64,000 nucleotides of DNA. Source: Janthinobacterium sp. PAMC25594 (GTDB lineage: Bacteria > Pseudomonadota > Gammaproteobacteria > Burkholderiales > Burkholderiaceae_D). Positions 25,716 through 35,379 of the stretch are shown here, one piece after another (positions within the stretch are counted from its first letter, which is position 1; every line of letters starts with the position of its first letter). The notes beneath the pieces are model-generated. The model was given only the letters and a program-made list of their open reading frames with translations. It did not search any database and was not told the origin of the DNA. The position numbers and the translations under genes were made by a program. Location of the stretch: positions 868,001-932,000 of the forward strand of contig NZ_CP080377.1 in assembly GCF_019443505.1 (NCBI RefSeq), read 5' to 3'.

Positions 25716-27058
25716 TGAAGCAAGTGGAAAACCCGACTTTTACCTTGTCTCCGATCCAGCAAGTGATCAAGGCGCACCGCCGCGGCGAACGCGTGGGCCT
25801 GTACGCCGTCTGCTGCAGCCACCCGAGCGTGCTGCGCGCCGCCATGCGCGTGGCCAGCGAATACGACACCGTGCTGCTGGTCGAAGCGACCTCGAACCAG
25901 GTCGACCAGTTCGGCGGCTACACGGGCATGACGCCGGTCGTTTTCCGCGACACCATGCTGGCACTGGCGCGGGAACAGGGTTTCCCGACCGAGCGCCTGG
26001 TGCTGGGCGGCGACCATCTGGGCCCGAACGCCTGGCAGCACCTCGATGCGGCCACCGCGATGGCCCACGCCGAGACCCTGATCGTCGCGTATGCGGCGGC
26101 CGGCTTTCATAAAATCCACCTCGATTGCAGCATGCGCTGTGCCGACGACCCTTTGCAGCTCGACGATGAAACCGTGGCCGCCCGCTCGGCGCGCCTGTGC
26201 ATCGTTGCAGAGGGAGCCGCCGCCGCCGCCGGCTTCGCGCCGCCCGTCTACGTGATCGGCACGGAAGTGCCGATTCCCGGCGGCGAAGCGTCCTTGGCGC
26301 AGGCCGGCGCCGTCACCAGCCCGCAGGCCGCGCACCGCACGCTGGACGTGCACCGCCGCGCCTTCATGGAAAACGATCTGCATGGCGCCTGGCGCCGCGT
26401 CATCGCCATGGTGGTGCAGCCGGGCGTCGATTTCGACCAGAGCAGCATCGAGCATTACGATGCGGATGCCGCCGCCGAACTGTCGGCCTTCGTCGCCGAG
26501 CAGCCCGGCCTCGTGTTCGAAGCCCATTCCACCGACTACCAGCGCGAATCGGCCCTGCACGCCATGGTGCGCGACCATTTCGCCATCCTGAAAGTGGGGC
26601 CGGCCGCCACCTTTGCCCTGCGCGAGGCGCTGTACGCGCTGTGCCAGATCGAGCAGGAACTGCTGCCGGCGCACGCCACGTCGCAGCTGATGCAGGTGCT
26701 CGACGATGTGATGCTGGCCAAGCCGAAGCACTGGATCAAGCATTACCTGGGCACGCCGCAAGAACAGCGATTGATGCGCCGCTACGGTTTGAGCGACCGT
26801 TGCCGCTATTACTGGGGCGAGCCGGAAGTGGCTGCCGCCGTCGGCAAGCTGCTGGCCAACCTCGACGCCGTGGCGATTCCGCTGCCGCTGCTGAGCCAGC
26901 ATTTGCCGGAACAGTACCTGGCCGTGGTGCAGGGCAGCCTGGCAGCCGAGGCGCAGGCCCTGATCGAGCACAAGATCGGCAGCTTGCTGGCGCAATATGC
27001 GCGCGCCTGCAACCGCAATACGGCCGTCGCCGTCGTTGCCGAAGCGGCAATCTGTTAA
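25712..27058 (+). CDS. agaZ: GatZ/KbaZ-like D-tagatose-1,6-bisphosphate aldolase subunit
   Basis: A 448-residue protein of the AgaZ/KbaZ/GatZ family with a TIM-barrel aldolase-like fold: LYAVCCSHPSVLRAAM, EATSNQVDQFGGYTGMTP, GGDHLGPNAWQ, HLDCSMRC, VYVIGTEVPIPGGE, KVGPAATFALREALYAL. In enterics this is the non-catalytic subunit stabilising the KbaY/GatY aldolase; comparative work has also discussed a tagatose-6-phosphate kinase role. No catalytic AgaY/KbaY gene and no PfkB-type kinase occurs in the locus, which leaves the step open. The ATG at 25712 overlaps the agaK stop. Length is slightly above the ~420-430 residues usual for enteric KbaZ. Confidence 0.9.
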   Translation: MMKQVENPTFTLSPIQQVIKAHRRGERVGLYAVCCSHPSVLRAAMRVASEYDTVLLVEATSNQVDQFGGYTGMTPVVFRDTMLALAREQGFPTERLVLGGDHLGPNAWQHLDAATAMAHAETLIVAYAAAGFHKIHLDCSMRCADDPLQLDDETVAARSARLCIVAEGAAAAAGFAPPVYVIGTEVPIPGGEASLAQAGAVTSPQAAHRTLDVHRRAFMENDLHGAWRRVIAMVVQPGVDFDQSSIEHYDADAAAELSAFVAEQPGLVFEAHSTDYQRESALHAMVRDHFAILKVGPAATFALREALYALCQIEQELLPAHATSQLMQVLDDVMLAKPKHWIKHYLGTPQEQRLMRRYGLSDRCRYYWGEPEVAAAVGKLLANLDAVAIPLPLLSQHLPEQYLAVVQGSLAAEAQALIEHKIGSLLAQYARACNRNTAVAVVAEAAIC

Positions 27059-27092
27059 GCTCGATATTTTCATTTTTACTGAGCCCGCCACC

Positions 27093-27860
27093 ATGCGAAA
27101 TACCAGCCAACGCCGTGAATCCATCCTCCAAATGCTTACCCAGCAGGGCTCGGTGCAAGTGACCGATCTGGTGGAAAAGCTCGGCGTGTCCGCGGTCACC
27201 ATCCGCAGCGACTTGAATGCGCTGGAAGCGCAAGGCATGGCCACGCGCAGCCACGGTGGCGCGACCCTGACGCGCACGCCGCCGCCCGAGCATACGATAC
27301 GCCAGAAGGATGCCATCAACCACGAGCAAAAGGAGCGCATCGGCGCCTATGCGGCGCGGCTGGTGGAACCGGGCGACAACATCATCATCGACTCGGGCAC
27401 CACCACCATCTCGCTGGCGCGCCATTTGCGCGATGCGACGGGCGTGACGGTGGCCACGAATGGCCTCAACATCGCATGGGAACTGGCCGACGCGCCCGGC
27501 GTGGACCTGATCCTGACGGGCGGCCTGCTGCGCAAGCAGTCGCTGTCGATCCAGGGCAGCCAGGCGGAAACCTGTTTGCAGGCGTACAGCTTCGACAAGC
27601 TGTTCCTGGGCGTGGACGGCTTCGACCTGCAGTTCGGCGTCACCACCCACCACGAAGCGGAAGCGAGCCTGAACCACAAGATGGTGGAACGGGCCAAGAA
27701 AATCATCGTCCTCACGGACGCCTCGAAGTTCGGCCGCGTCAGCCTGCACCGCATCGTGCAGCTGGACCGCGTCGATACCGTCATCACCGATGCCAGCATC
27801 AGCCAGGAGTACCGCGAAGGGCTGCAAAAGCTGGGCATCGAACTTTTTATAGCGGAATAA
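27093..27860 (+). CDS. agaR: DeoR-family transcriptional repressor of GalNAc genes
   Basis: A 255-residue DeoR/GlpR-type regulator. The N-terminal helix-turn-helix (about 5-57: QRRESILQMLTQQGSVQVTDLVEKLGVSAVTIRSDLNAL) is followed by the DeoR sugar-phosphate-binding domain (GDNIIIDSGTTTISLARHL, TNGLNIAWEL, LTGGLLRK, LFLGVDGFD, VLTDASKFGR). It probably represses the locus by binding the CTTTC elements at 16.6 and 23.3-23.6 kb and is released by a pathway sugar phosphate. It lies inside the operon it should control, 34 bp after agaZ, giving autoregulation. Confidence 0.92.
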   Translation: MRNTSQRRESILQMLTQQGSVQVTDLVEKLGVSAVTIRSDLNALEAQGMATRSHGGATLTRTPPPEHTIRQKDAINHEQKERIGAYAARLVEPGDNIIIDSGTTTISLARHLRDATGVTVATNGLNIAWELADAPGVDLILTGGLLRKQSLSIQGSQAETCLQAYSFDKLFLGVDGFDLQFGVTTHHEAEASLNHKMVERAKKIIVLTDASKFGRVSLHRIVQLDRVDTVITDASISQEYREGLQKLGIELFIAE

Positions 27861-27863
27861 CAC

Positions 27864-28958
27864 ATGCTGAGCGGCAGAATCCTTACCCCATCTGGCTGGA
27901 TCACGGGCACCATCACCTTTGACCAGCGCATCGTCCAGATACAAGAAGACCCTGCCGCCGACAGCGCGCTGACCATTTTGCCCGGTTTTATCGACCTGCA
28001 CGTGCACGGCGCGGCTGGCGTCGACATCATGGAAGGCGGCGATGCGGGCGCCACCGTGGCGCGGGTGCATGCGCGCCACGGCACCACGGCCCTCTTGGGC
28101 ACCACCCTGACGGCCAAGGAACCGTCGATTTTGCGCGCCCTGCAAGGCCTGGCCGGCGTCATCGCCGAGCGCCCGGCCAACGGCGCGCGCATGCTGGGCG
28201 TGCACCTGGAAGGCCCGTTTTTGAACCTGCACCGCCTGGGCGCGCAGCCGCCCGACGTGGTGCAAGCGAGCCTGGCGCTGGTGCAGCGTTTCCACGCCAT
28301 CGCGCCCATCAAGGTACTCACCATGGCGCCGGAAATCCCCGGCCACCTGGAGCTGATCCCGCAACTGGCGGCGATGGGTATCCGCGTGCAGATCGGCCAC
28401 AGCGCCGGCACGTATGACGAAGGCGTGGCGGCGCTGAAAGCGGGCGTCTCCGGTTTTACCCATCTGTACAACGGCATGACGGGCATGACGCATTACGATC
28501 CCGGCATGGTGGGCGCGGCGCTGGCGCATGCCGAATACGCGGAGATCATCCCCGACCTGCAGCACGTGGCCAAGGGCGCCCTGCGCGCGGCCCTGCGCGC
28601 CATCCCGCGCCTGTATGGCGTGACGGACGCCACCTCGGCCACCGGCATGCCCGATGGCGAATACGGCCTGGGTACGCAGCGCGTCTACAAATGCCTGGGC
28701 TGCGTGCGCCTGGCCACGGGTTCGCTGGCCGGCAGCGTGCTGACCATGGACCAGGCGCTGCGCAATTTCGTCGAGCTGGGCCTGGACCTGGCCGACGCCT
28801 CGAATCGCCTCTCGCTGTATCCCGCCGACTACCTGGGTGAATCCGAACGGGGCCGCCTGGCACCGGGCGCCTGGGCCGATATCGTCGTCCTCGATTCCCA
28901 ATTACAGCCAGTGTCCGTCTTCGTCGAAGGCGCGGCCATCGATCTTTCCACCCGCTAG
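27864..28958 (+). CDS. agaA: N-acetylgalactosamine-6-phosphate deacetylase
   Basis: A 364-residue amidohydrolase of the NagA family that removes acetate from GalNAc-6-phosphate. Metal and catalytic motifs: FIDLHVHGAAGVDIMEG, GVHLEGPFLN (Glu), IGHSAGTYDEG (His), FTHLYNGMTGM (His), and the catalytic Asp in TDATSATGMPDGEYGLG. It is in phase with the pathway: kinase, deacetylase, deaminase. The ATG follows the agaR stop after three bases. The gene cannot be told from a GlcNAc-6-phosphate deacetylase by sequence alone; the name rests on the neighbourhood. Confidence 0.9.
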   Translation: MLSGRILTPSGWITGTITFDQRIVQIQEDPAADSALTILPGFIDLHVHGAAGVDIMEGGDAGATVARVHARHGTTALLGTTLTAKEPSILRALQGLAGVIAERPANGARMLGVHLEGPFLNLHRLGAQPPDVVQASLALVQRFHAIAPIKVLTMAPEIPGHLELIPQLAAMGIRVQIGHSAGTYDEGVAALKAGVSGFTHLYNGMTGMTHYDPGMVGAALAHAEYAEIIPDLQHVAKGALRAALRAIPRLYGVTDATSATGMPDGEYGLGTQRVYKCLGCVRLATGSLAGSVLTMDQALRNFVELGLDLADASNRLSLYPADYLGESERGRLAPGAWADIVVLDSQLQPVSVFVEGAAIDLSTR

Positions 28959-28996
28959 ACCACCTCAACTTACCTCAACCCCGTCCCGGAGTTACC

Positions 28997-30784
28997 ATGC
29001 ACGACACGTCACACAAGGCCCCCGTGTGGGCCATGCGCTACCTGCTATTTATTGCCGGCATGGGAGGATTGCTGTACGGCATAGACATCGGCATCATCGC
29101 CGGGGCCCTGCCCTACCTGGAATCGACGGCCTCCGTGGCCTGGAAACTGACGGCGCAGCAGCTGAGCTTTATCGTCGCCGCCGTGCTCCTCGGCTCCGTC
29201 CTGTCTTCGCTGTTCGCCGGCGCCCTGGCCGATATCCTGGGCCGGCGCTGGGTGATGTTCCTGGCCGGCGCCCTGTTCAGCGCCAGCATCCCGCTGATCG
29301 CCCTAGCCGACGGCTACACGCCGCTGCTGCTGGGCCGCCTGCTGCAAGGCATCAGCGGCGGCTTCATCGGCGTCGTCGTGCCCCTGTACCTGGCCGAATG
29401 CCTGCCCGCGCAACAGCGTGGACGCGGCGCCGCCCTGTTCCAGCTGCTGCTGACCATCGGCCTGGTGGCCGCCGCCCTGATCGGCCTGCAGCAAGCACAG
29501 ACGGTGGAAACGGCCACGCAGGCGGCGCAGGCGTTGCCGGAAGCGGGCCGCATCGCCGCCATCTTCACGGCCAAGGACCACGCCTGGCGCAGCATCTTCT
29601 GGGTCTGTTTGACGCCGGGCCTGGTGTTTACCATCGGCGCCCTGCTGCTGGCCGAGTCGCCGCGCTGGCTGGCGCAACGGGGCCGCATCGAACAGGCGCG
29701 CCAGTCGCTGCTGCGCACGCGCCTGCCCGCCGCCGCCGACATCGAACTGCGCGAGATGCTCGACACGCCCGAGAATGCGGCCAAGGCCAGCGGCAAGGCG
29801 AAAGACCCGCTGCTGAGCCGCCGCTATGTGCTGCCCTTCCTGCTCGCATGCCTGATCCTCGCCTGCACGCAGGCGACGGGCATCAATTCCATCCTCGCCT
29901 ATGTCGTCAATATCCTCAACCAGGCGGGCCTGTCGGGCGCCTCGGCCAACATGGCGGACGTGCTGCTGAAAGTACTGAATGCCGTGATGACGGTGGTGGC
30001 CGTGCTGCTGGTGGACCGCAAGGGTCGCAAATTCCTGCTGATGCTGGGCACGGGCGGCATCGTCGTCTCGCTGCTGGCGGCCGGGCTGCTGTTCCGCGGC
30101 GCCGAAGCGCACCTGGCCGACGTGCGCCCCGCCATCGCCGCCCAGGTACAAGCCGATGGCCTGACCCTGCACCTCGATGCGGCCACCTTGACGGCGCTGG
30201 GCGCGGCGGCCGACGGCACCCCGCAGCAGCTGACCATCGCCTACGCCTACGGCCCCTTCACCAACGTGAAAAGCCTGCGCAGCGACGACCCCGTGCTGCG
30301 CCAGGTCAGCATTGCCCGCGAAGACGCCGTACAGGCCGACAGCGTGATCGGCGTGTTCTTCCGCAAGCTGCACCTGAACCCGTTCGCCGACCCGGCCGCC
30401 GGACGCGAGGCGCCGCTGCGCATCGAGAAGGCCAGCCTGGGTCCCGTGCCCTCGTCCTCGCACGGCTGGCTGGTGGCGATCGCCATCTGCGTGTTCGTTT
30501 CCAGCTTTGCCGTGGGGCCGGGCGTATGCGTGTGGCTGGCCCTGTCCGAACTGATGCCGACGCGTATCCGCTCGAACGGCATGAGCATCGCGCTGCTGGT
30601 GAACCAGTTCGTCTCGACGGTGATCGCCGCCATCTTCCTGCCCACCGTGGGCTTGCACGGCTATTCGACGCTGTTCTTCTTAGGCGCCGGCTGCACGGTG
30701 CTGTATTTCCTGGCCGCCGCCTTCCTGCTGCCGGAAACGAAAGGCAAGACTTTGGAAGAAATTGAAGCGCACTTTTCCAGGTAA
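28997..30784 (+). CDS. MFS sugar-porter permease, candidate GalNAc transporter, with a large loop insertion
   Basis: A 595-residue sugar-porter-family major facilitator. It has GGLLYGIDIGIIAGAL in helix 1, DILGRRW in loop 2-3, GGFIGVVVPLYLAE, ESPRWL after helix 6, QATGINSILAY in helix 7, DRKGRK in loop 8-9 and PETKGKTLEEIE at the C-terminus. About 120 extra residues (about 370-488) lie between helices 9 and 10, a loop expected to face the periplasm, and the loop 5-6 segment is also longer than usual. Family members normally have 450-500 residues. As last gene of the aga operon it is the likely inner-membrane GalNAc permease, taking the place of the PTS system used by E. coli. Confidence 0.88.
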   Translation: MHDTSHKAPVWAMRYLLFIAGMGGLLYGIDIGIIAGALPYLESTASVAWKLTAQQLSFIVAAVLLGSVLSSLFAGALADILGRRWVMFLAGALFSASIPLIALADGYTPLLLGRLLQGISGGFIGVVVPLYLAECLPAQQRGRGAALFQLLLTIGLVAAALIGLQQAQTVETATQAAQALPEAGRIAAIFTAKDHAWRSIFWVCLTPGLVFTIGALLLAESPRWLAQRGRIEQARQSLLRTRLPAAADIELREMLDTPENAAKASGKAKDPLLSRRYVLPFLLACLILACTQATGINSILAYVVNILNQAGLSGASANMADVLLKVLNAVMTVVAVLLVDRKGRKFLLMLGTGGIVVSLLAAGLLFRGAEAHLADVRPAIAAQVQADGLTLHLDAATLTALGAAADGTPQQLTIAYAYGPFTNVKSLRSDDPVLRQVSIAREDAVQADSVIGVFFRKLHLNPFADPAAGREAPLRIEKASLGPVPSSSHGWLVAIAICVFVSSFAVGPGVCVWLALSELMPTRIRSNGMSIALLVNQFVSTVIAAIFLPTVGLHGYSTLFFLGAGCTVLYFLAAAFLLPETKGKTLEEIEAHFSR

Positions 30785-30807
30785 CCATTAGTAGCAGTCT
30801 CCTTTCC

Positions 30808-30839
30808 AGCCCCGGACCACCATCCGGGGCTGTTTTTTT
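30808..30839 (+). terminator. Intrinsic terminator of the aga operon
   Basis: AGCCCCGG, eight-base loop, CCGGGGCT, G, then seven T. It lies 24 bp past the permease stop, ending the rightward aga transcript. Confidence 0.88.
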
Positions 30840-30985
30840 GCCTGCCGAACATGTTTACGGGGCTGGCGCGCACGGCACGGCGCAGTTTTCCTTCTGGAAT
30901 CACGGGCGCGTGGGCTAGAATCTGGCTGCGTCGTGCTACTCACGAGGCGGCAATGGCGCCATGACAAAAACCACCAGGAGACACA

Positions 30986-32383
30986 GTGAGCTTATTTAGA
31001 ACCAAGAATTTGGATGACATGATCGCCCACAGCAAGAAGCCGGGAGGTCTGGCCAAGGTGCTGGGACCGTTCGACCTTGTCCTCATGGGCATAGGCGCCA
31101 TCGTCGGCACGGGCATTTTCGTGCTCACCGGCACGGGTGCGCTGACGGCCGGCCCCGCCCTGTCGCTGTCGTTCGTCGTGGCGGCCGTTGCCTGCTGCTT
31201 CGCCGCCCTGTGCTATGCGGAATTCGCCTCCACCGTGCCGGTGGCCGGCTCCATCTACACCTACAGCTATGCGACTTTGGGCGAACTGGCCGCCTGGATG
31301 ATAGGCTGGGACTTGCTGCTTGAGTACGGCCTGGCCGCGGCCGCCGTCTCCGTCGGCTGGTCCGGCTACTTCCAGTCGCTGCTGGCCGGCTTTGGCATCA
31401 CCCTGCCTGCGGCCCTGTCGGCCGCGCCGGGCGCGCTGCCGGGCGTGACGACCTTCATCAACCTGCCGGCCCTGGTCATCATGCTGCTGCTGACGGCCAT
31501 GCTGGGCTGGGGCGTGCGCGAATCGGCGCGCCTGAACAACATCATGGTGGCCATCAAGGTGGGCGTGGTGCTGCTGTTCATCATCTTCGGTGCGCGCCAC
31601 GTGCAGCCGGCCAACTGGCAGCCCTACATGCCGTTCGGCTACCACGGCATGCTGAGCGCCGCCGCCCTCGTCTTCTTCGCCTTCATCGGCTTTGACGCCG
31701 TCACCTCGGCCGCCGAGGAAGTCAAGAAGCCGTCGCGCGACCTGCCGATCGGGATCATCGGCTCGCTGGCCGTGTGCGCCGTGCTGTACGTGGTGGTCTC
31801 GGCCATCATGACGGGCATCGTGCCGTATCAAAAATTCCTCGGCGTCGACCATCCCGTCTCGCTGGCCCTGCAATATGCGGGTGAAAACTGGATCGCCGGC
31901 TTCGTCGACCTGGGCGCCATCCTCGGCATGACCACCGTGATCCTCGTGATGGCCTTCGGCCAGACGCGCATCATCTTCGCCATGTCGCGCGACGGCTTGC
32001 TGCCCAAGCGCCTGTCGACCGTGCACCCGCGCTTCCACACGCCATTCTTCGCCACCTGGCTGGTCGGCATCGTCTTCGGCCTGATCGCCGCCGTGATCCC
32101 GCTCAATATCCTCGCTGAGCTGATCAACATCGGCACCCTGGCCGCCTTCACCATGGTGTCGATTGCCGTGGTGGTGCTGCGCAAGAAGCGCCCGGACTTG
32201 CCGCGCGCCTTCCGCTGCCCCGGCGTGCCATACGTGCCGGCGCTGGCCGTGATCCTGTGCGTGGGCCTGATGACCTTCCTCAGCTGGGTCACCTGGATGG
32301 CGTTTTCCATCTGGCTGGTGATCGGCCTGGTCATCTACTTCGGCTACGCACGCCGCCGTTCGCTGCTGCATCCGCAACAGTAA
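30986..32383 (+). CDS. Amino acid permease, APC superfamily (cationic amino-acid transporter type)
   Basis: A 465-residue membrane protein with about 12 helices. The helix-1 substrate motif is GIGAIVGTGIFVLTG, helix 3 begins YTYSYATLGELAAWMIGWDLLLEYGLA, and helix 6 has FFAFIGFDAVTSAAEEVKKPSRDLPIGI, all typical of the YfnA/CAT branch. It imports an amino acid by proton or sodium coupling; the substrate cannot be read from sequence. It starts at GTG with CCAGGAGACACA upstream. It follows a strong terminator and is therefore an independent unit. Confidence 0.9.
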   Translation: MSLFRTKNLDDMIAHSKKPGGLAKVLGPFDLVLMGIGAIVGTGIFVLTGTGALTAGPALSLSFVVAAVACCFAALCYAEFASTVPVAGSIYTYSYATLGELAAWMIGWDLLLEYGLAAAAVSVGWSGYFQSLLAGFGITLPAALSAAPGALPGVTTFINLPALVIMLLLTAMLGWGVRESARLNNIMVAIKVGVVLLFIIFGARHVQPANWQPYMPFGYHGMLSAAALVFFAFIGFDAVTSAAEEVKKPSRDLPIGIIGSLAVCAVLYVVVSAIMTGIVPYQKFLGVDHPVSLALQYAGENWIAGFVDLGAILGMTTVILVMAFGQTRIIFAMSRDGLLPKRLSTVHPRFHTPFFATWLVGIVFGLIAAVIPLNILAELINIGTLAAFTMVSIAVVVLRKKRPDLPRAFRCPGVPYVPALAVILCVGLMTFLSWVTWMAFSIWLVIGLVIYFGYARRRSLLHPQQ

Positions 32384-32443
32384 TCCCGTCACTGCGCCCG
32401 GCGCAGTAAGATGGCGGTCTCGCAACCCTGCAGGCCGCCATCC

Positions 32444-33730
32444 ATGCAACCTTCCCCCGACCTCATCGCGCAGCTGGACCAGAGCACGGACCAGCTCAAG
32501 CGCGCGCGCCTGCGCCACATGCAGTGGCTGGCCGTGGGCCTGCTGCTGCTGGCCGCGCTGGTCTTCGCCGTGGCCCGCTCGCGGCGCGGCGGCCACCCCG
32601 CCTGGGGCTATGTGGAAGCATTCGCCGAAGCGGCCATGGTGGGCGCGATCGCCGACTGGTTCGCCGTCGTCGCGCTGTTCCGCCACCCGCTGGGCATTCC
32701 CTTGTGGCATACGGCCATCATCCCGAACAGCAAGGCGGACATCGGGCGCAGCCTGGGCGCCTTCGTGGAAAACCATTTCATTACCGAACAAGGCATCGCC
32801 GAGCGCATCGTGCAAGCCGACCCCGCCGCGCGCCTGGGCACCTGGCTCAGTGACGAGGTCAACGCGCGGCAACTGGGCATGGCCAGCGCCGGCGTGGTGA
32901 AACAGCTGCTGGCGATGGCCGATCACGACACACTGGGCCGACTGCTGCGCGAACAGGCCAGCAGCTACCTGGGCCAATTGAATCTGTCGGAGGTGGCGGC
33001 CGACTGCCTCGACGCGCTGATCGCCGACGGCAAGCCGCAGGAACTGCTGGACTTCCTGCTCGACCGCGGCGCCGCCTACCTGGACGACGAGGCACACCAC
33101 GCCGCCATCGGCGACTTCGTGCTGGGCGCCTTCCAGATCGAGAACGCGCTGGTGAAAAAAGCCGTGAAAGCGTATGAGCCGCGCATGATCGCCTCGCTGC
33201 AAAAGTTTGCCGTCGCCGTGCGCGTCGATGCGCAACACCCGCTGCGCCAGCGCATTGCCGGCTGGATCGCCGACAGCGCCCTGCACCTGAAGGCCGATCC
33301 GCAGTGGCAGGACACCGTGCGCCGCTACCAGCTGCAGCTGATCGCCAGCGACACGGTGCAAGCCATGCTGGGCGAGCTGTGGAACAACATCCGCACGCGC
33401 CTGCTGGCCGACCTGCACGCGGACGCGCCCGTGCTGGCGCAAGCGATCGCCAGCCTGGCGCGCAACACGGGCAAGGTGCTGGACCAGGACAGGCACGCGC
33501 GTGCGTGGCTGAACGACGCCATCGTCGCCGGCAGCGGGTCGCTGGTGCGGCGCTACCGGGGCGAAGTGGGCGCCTTCATCGCCGGACGGCTGGACCTGTG
33601 GAGCAAGGACGAAATGAGCGAGCGCATCGAACTGGCCATCGGGCGCGACCTGCAATTCATCCGCATCAACGGCACCATCGTTGGCGGCCTGGCCGGCTTG
33701 CTGATTTACGCCGTCAGCCACGCGTTTTAA
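32444..33730 (+). CDS. DUF445 family membrane protein
   Basis: A 428-residue protein of the DUF445 (YjiN-like) family. A membrane helix lies near the N-terminus (about 28-44: [16 protein letters not shown]) and another at the extreme C-terminus ([13 protein letters not shown]), with the family segment [33 protein letters not shown] after the first helix and a long helical domain between. Function unknown. I used the ATG at 32444; one 33 nt upstream is possible. Its stop TAA overlaps the stop of the convergent chemoreceptor: the shared palindrome TTAA gives both genes their stop. Confidence 0.86.
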   Translation: MQPSPDLIAQLDQSTDQLKRARLRHMQWLAVGLLLLAALVFAVARSRRGGHPAWGYVEAFAEAAMVGAIADWFAVVALFRHPLGIPLWHTAIIPNSKADIGRSLGAFVENHFITEQGIAERIVQADPAARLGTWLSDEVNARQLGMASAGVVKQLLAMADHDTLGRLLREQASSYLGQLNLSEVAADCLDALIADGKPQELLDFLLDRGAAYLDDEAHHAAIGDFVLGAFQIENALVKKAVKAYEPRMIASLQKFAVAVRVDAQHPLRQRIAGWIADSALHLKADPQWQDTVRRYQLQLIASDTVQAMLGELWNNIRTRLLADLHADAPVLAQAIASLARNTGKVLDQDRHARAWLNDAIVAGSGSLVRRYRGEVGAFIAGRLDLWSKDEMSERIELAIGRDLQFIRINGTIVGGLAGLLIYAVSHAF

Positions 33731-35379
33731 GCACTCTTTACCAGCCTCGTCACGGACAACGGCCTGCGTGCTGCGGCAGCCCTGGCTGGCTGCCGTGCCA
33801 CCACGCCGGCCGCGACACTGCGCACCAGCTGGAAAGAATCAACCAAGGTCGCCAGTTGCATGGCCTGCTGCTGCATGTCGGTCGCCGCGGCGGAAGCCTG
33901 TTCGACCAGGGCCGCATTTTGCTGCGTCACGTCATCCATCTGCGTGATGGCCTGGTTGATTTGCTCGATGCCCTCGCTCTGTTCCTGGCTGGCGGCCGTG
34001 ATGTCGGTCATGTAACCGGCCACCTGGCGCACCGATTGCTCGATCTCCCCCATGGTCTTGCCGGCATCCTGCACCAGCCGGCTACCCACGCCCACCTTGT
34101 CCACCGAGTCGCCGATCAGTACCTTGATTTCCTTGGCCGCCTGGGCCGAGCGGTGGGCCAGGTTGCGCACCTCGGAAGCCACCACGGCGAAACCACGTCC
34201 CTGCTCACCAGCGCGCGCCGCCTCCACGGCCGCATTCAGGGCCAGGATATTCGTCTGGAAGGCGATGCCATCGATCACGCCGATGATGTCGACGATCTTG
34301 CGCGAGCTTTCCTGAATCGACCCCATGGTGACGATCACCTGCGACATGGCTTGCTCGCCCTTGTGCGCCGTCTCCGAGGCGGCGCTGACGAGGCGGTTCG
34401 CCTCGCGCGCATTATCGGCATTCTGCTTGACCGTTCCCGTCAGCTCTTCCATGGACGATGCCGTCTCTTCCAGCGCGCTCGCCTGCGACTCCGTGCGCTG
34501 CGACAGGTTCGCGTTGCCTTCGGCGATTTCCTGCGCGCCACGGCCAACCACGCCCGTCGATTCCTTGATTTGTCCGACCAGCAGCTTGACATTCGTCTGC
34601 AAGACGCGCAACGCCTGTACCACAGCAGTCAGCTCGTCGTTGCCGCTGGCGCTGATGCTGCCCGACAGATCGCCCGCGCTCATGCGCTCGATATCGCTGC
34701 GCATGCGCTGCAGCGGCATCACGGCCGAGCGCTGCAAGGTATAACCGCCGGCAGCGCATGACACCACGCCGCACAGGGTAGTAAACAGCATCGGCATGCC
34801 GGCATGCCCGGCGGCCACGTAAGAGATGGCCGGCGCCGCGACGAACAGCAGCGCCAGCGAGCCGAACACCAGGCCCAGCCTGGCGCGCAGCGACAGCTGC
34901 GCCATCGGGTTCAGGCGCCGCAGGACCGAGCGGTGCACGGCCACGCCCTCGCGCACTTCGAGCGTGCTGCTGCCTTGCTTGATGGCCCGGTAAGCTTGCT
35001 CGGCGGCGGCTACCTGTTCCCGGCTGGGTTTGACGCGGATCGAGGTGTAGCCCACCATCTTGCCATGCTCCAGCATCGGCGCGGCATTCGCTTCCACCCA
35101 GTAGTAATCGCCATTCTTGCAGCGGTTCTTGACCATGCCCGTCCATGCCTTGCCGCTCTTGATGGTGCGCCAGAAGTCGGCGAATGCTTCGACCGGCATG
35201 TCCGGATGGCGCACGATGTTTTGCGGCGCGCCGATCAGCTCCTCGGCCGAAAAGCCGCTGATGTCGATGAAATCCTGGTTGATATAGGTGATGTTGCCCT
35301 GCAAATCAGTCTTCGATACCACCGTCTGGCCAGCATGCAGCACATACTCCCTGTCCGTTACCGGCATATTTGTACGCAT
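33727..35379 (-). CDS. PAS-containing methyl-accepting chemotaxis protein (Aer-like)
   Basis: A 550-residue chemoreceptor. The N-terminal PAS domain (about 15-115: [52 protein letters not shown]) lies in the cytoplasm as in Aer. Two close hydrophobic segments (about 165-210) form a membrane hairpin. A HAMP-like region, then the signalling domain with the conserved tip [44 protein letters not shown], complete the protein. Aer-type receptors sense redox or energy state, often through FAD; cofactor here is not determined. It diverges from the cyclase/CheW/PDE/FIST operon across a region with a perfect FNR-type box. AGGGAG precedes the ATG. Confidence 0.93.
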   Translation of the reverse strand: MRTNMPVTDREYVLHAGQTVVSKTDLQGNITYINQDFIDISGFSAEELIGAPQNIVRHPDMPVEAFADFWRTIKSGKAWTGMVKNRCKNGDYYWVEANAAPMLEHGKMVGYTSIRVKPSREQVAAAEQAYRAIKQGSSTLEVREGVAVHRSVLRRLNPMAQLSLRARLGLVFGSLALLFVAAPAISYVAAGHAGMPMLFTTLCGVVSCAAGGYTLQRSAVMPLQRMRSDIERMSAGDLSGSISASGNDELTAVVQALRVLQTNVKLLVGQIKESTGVVGRGAQEIAEGNANLSQRTESQASALEETASSMEELTGTVKQNADNAREANRLVSAASETAHKGEQAMSQVIVTMGSIQESSRKIVDIIGVIDGIAFQTNILALNAAVEAARAGEQGRGFAVVASEVRNLAHRSAQAAKEIKVLIGDSVDKVGVGSRLVQDAGKTMGEIEQSVRQVAGYMTDITAASQEQSEGIEQINQAITQMDDVTQQNAALVEQASAAATDMQQQAMQLATLVDSFQLVRSVAAGVVARQPARAAAARRPLSVTRLVKSA

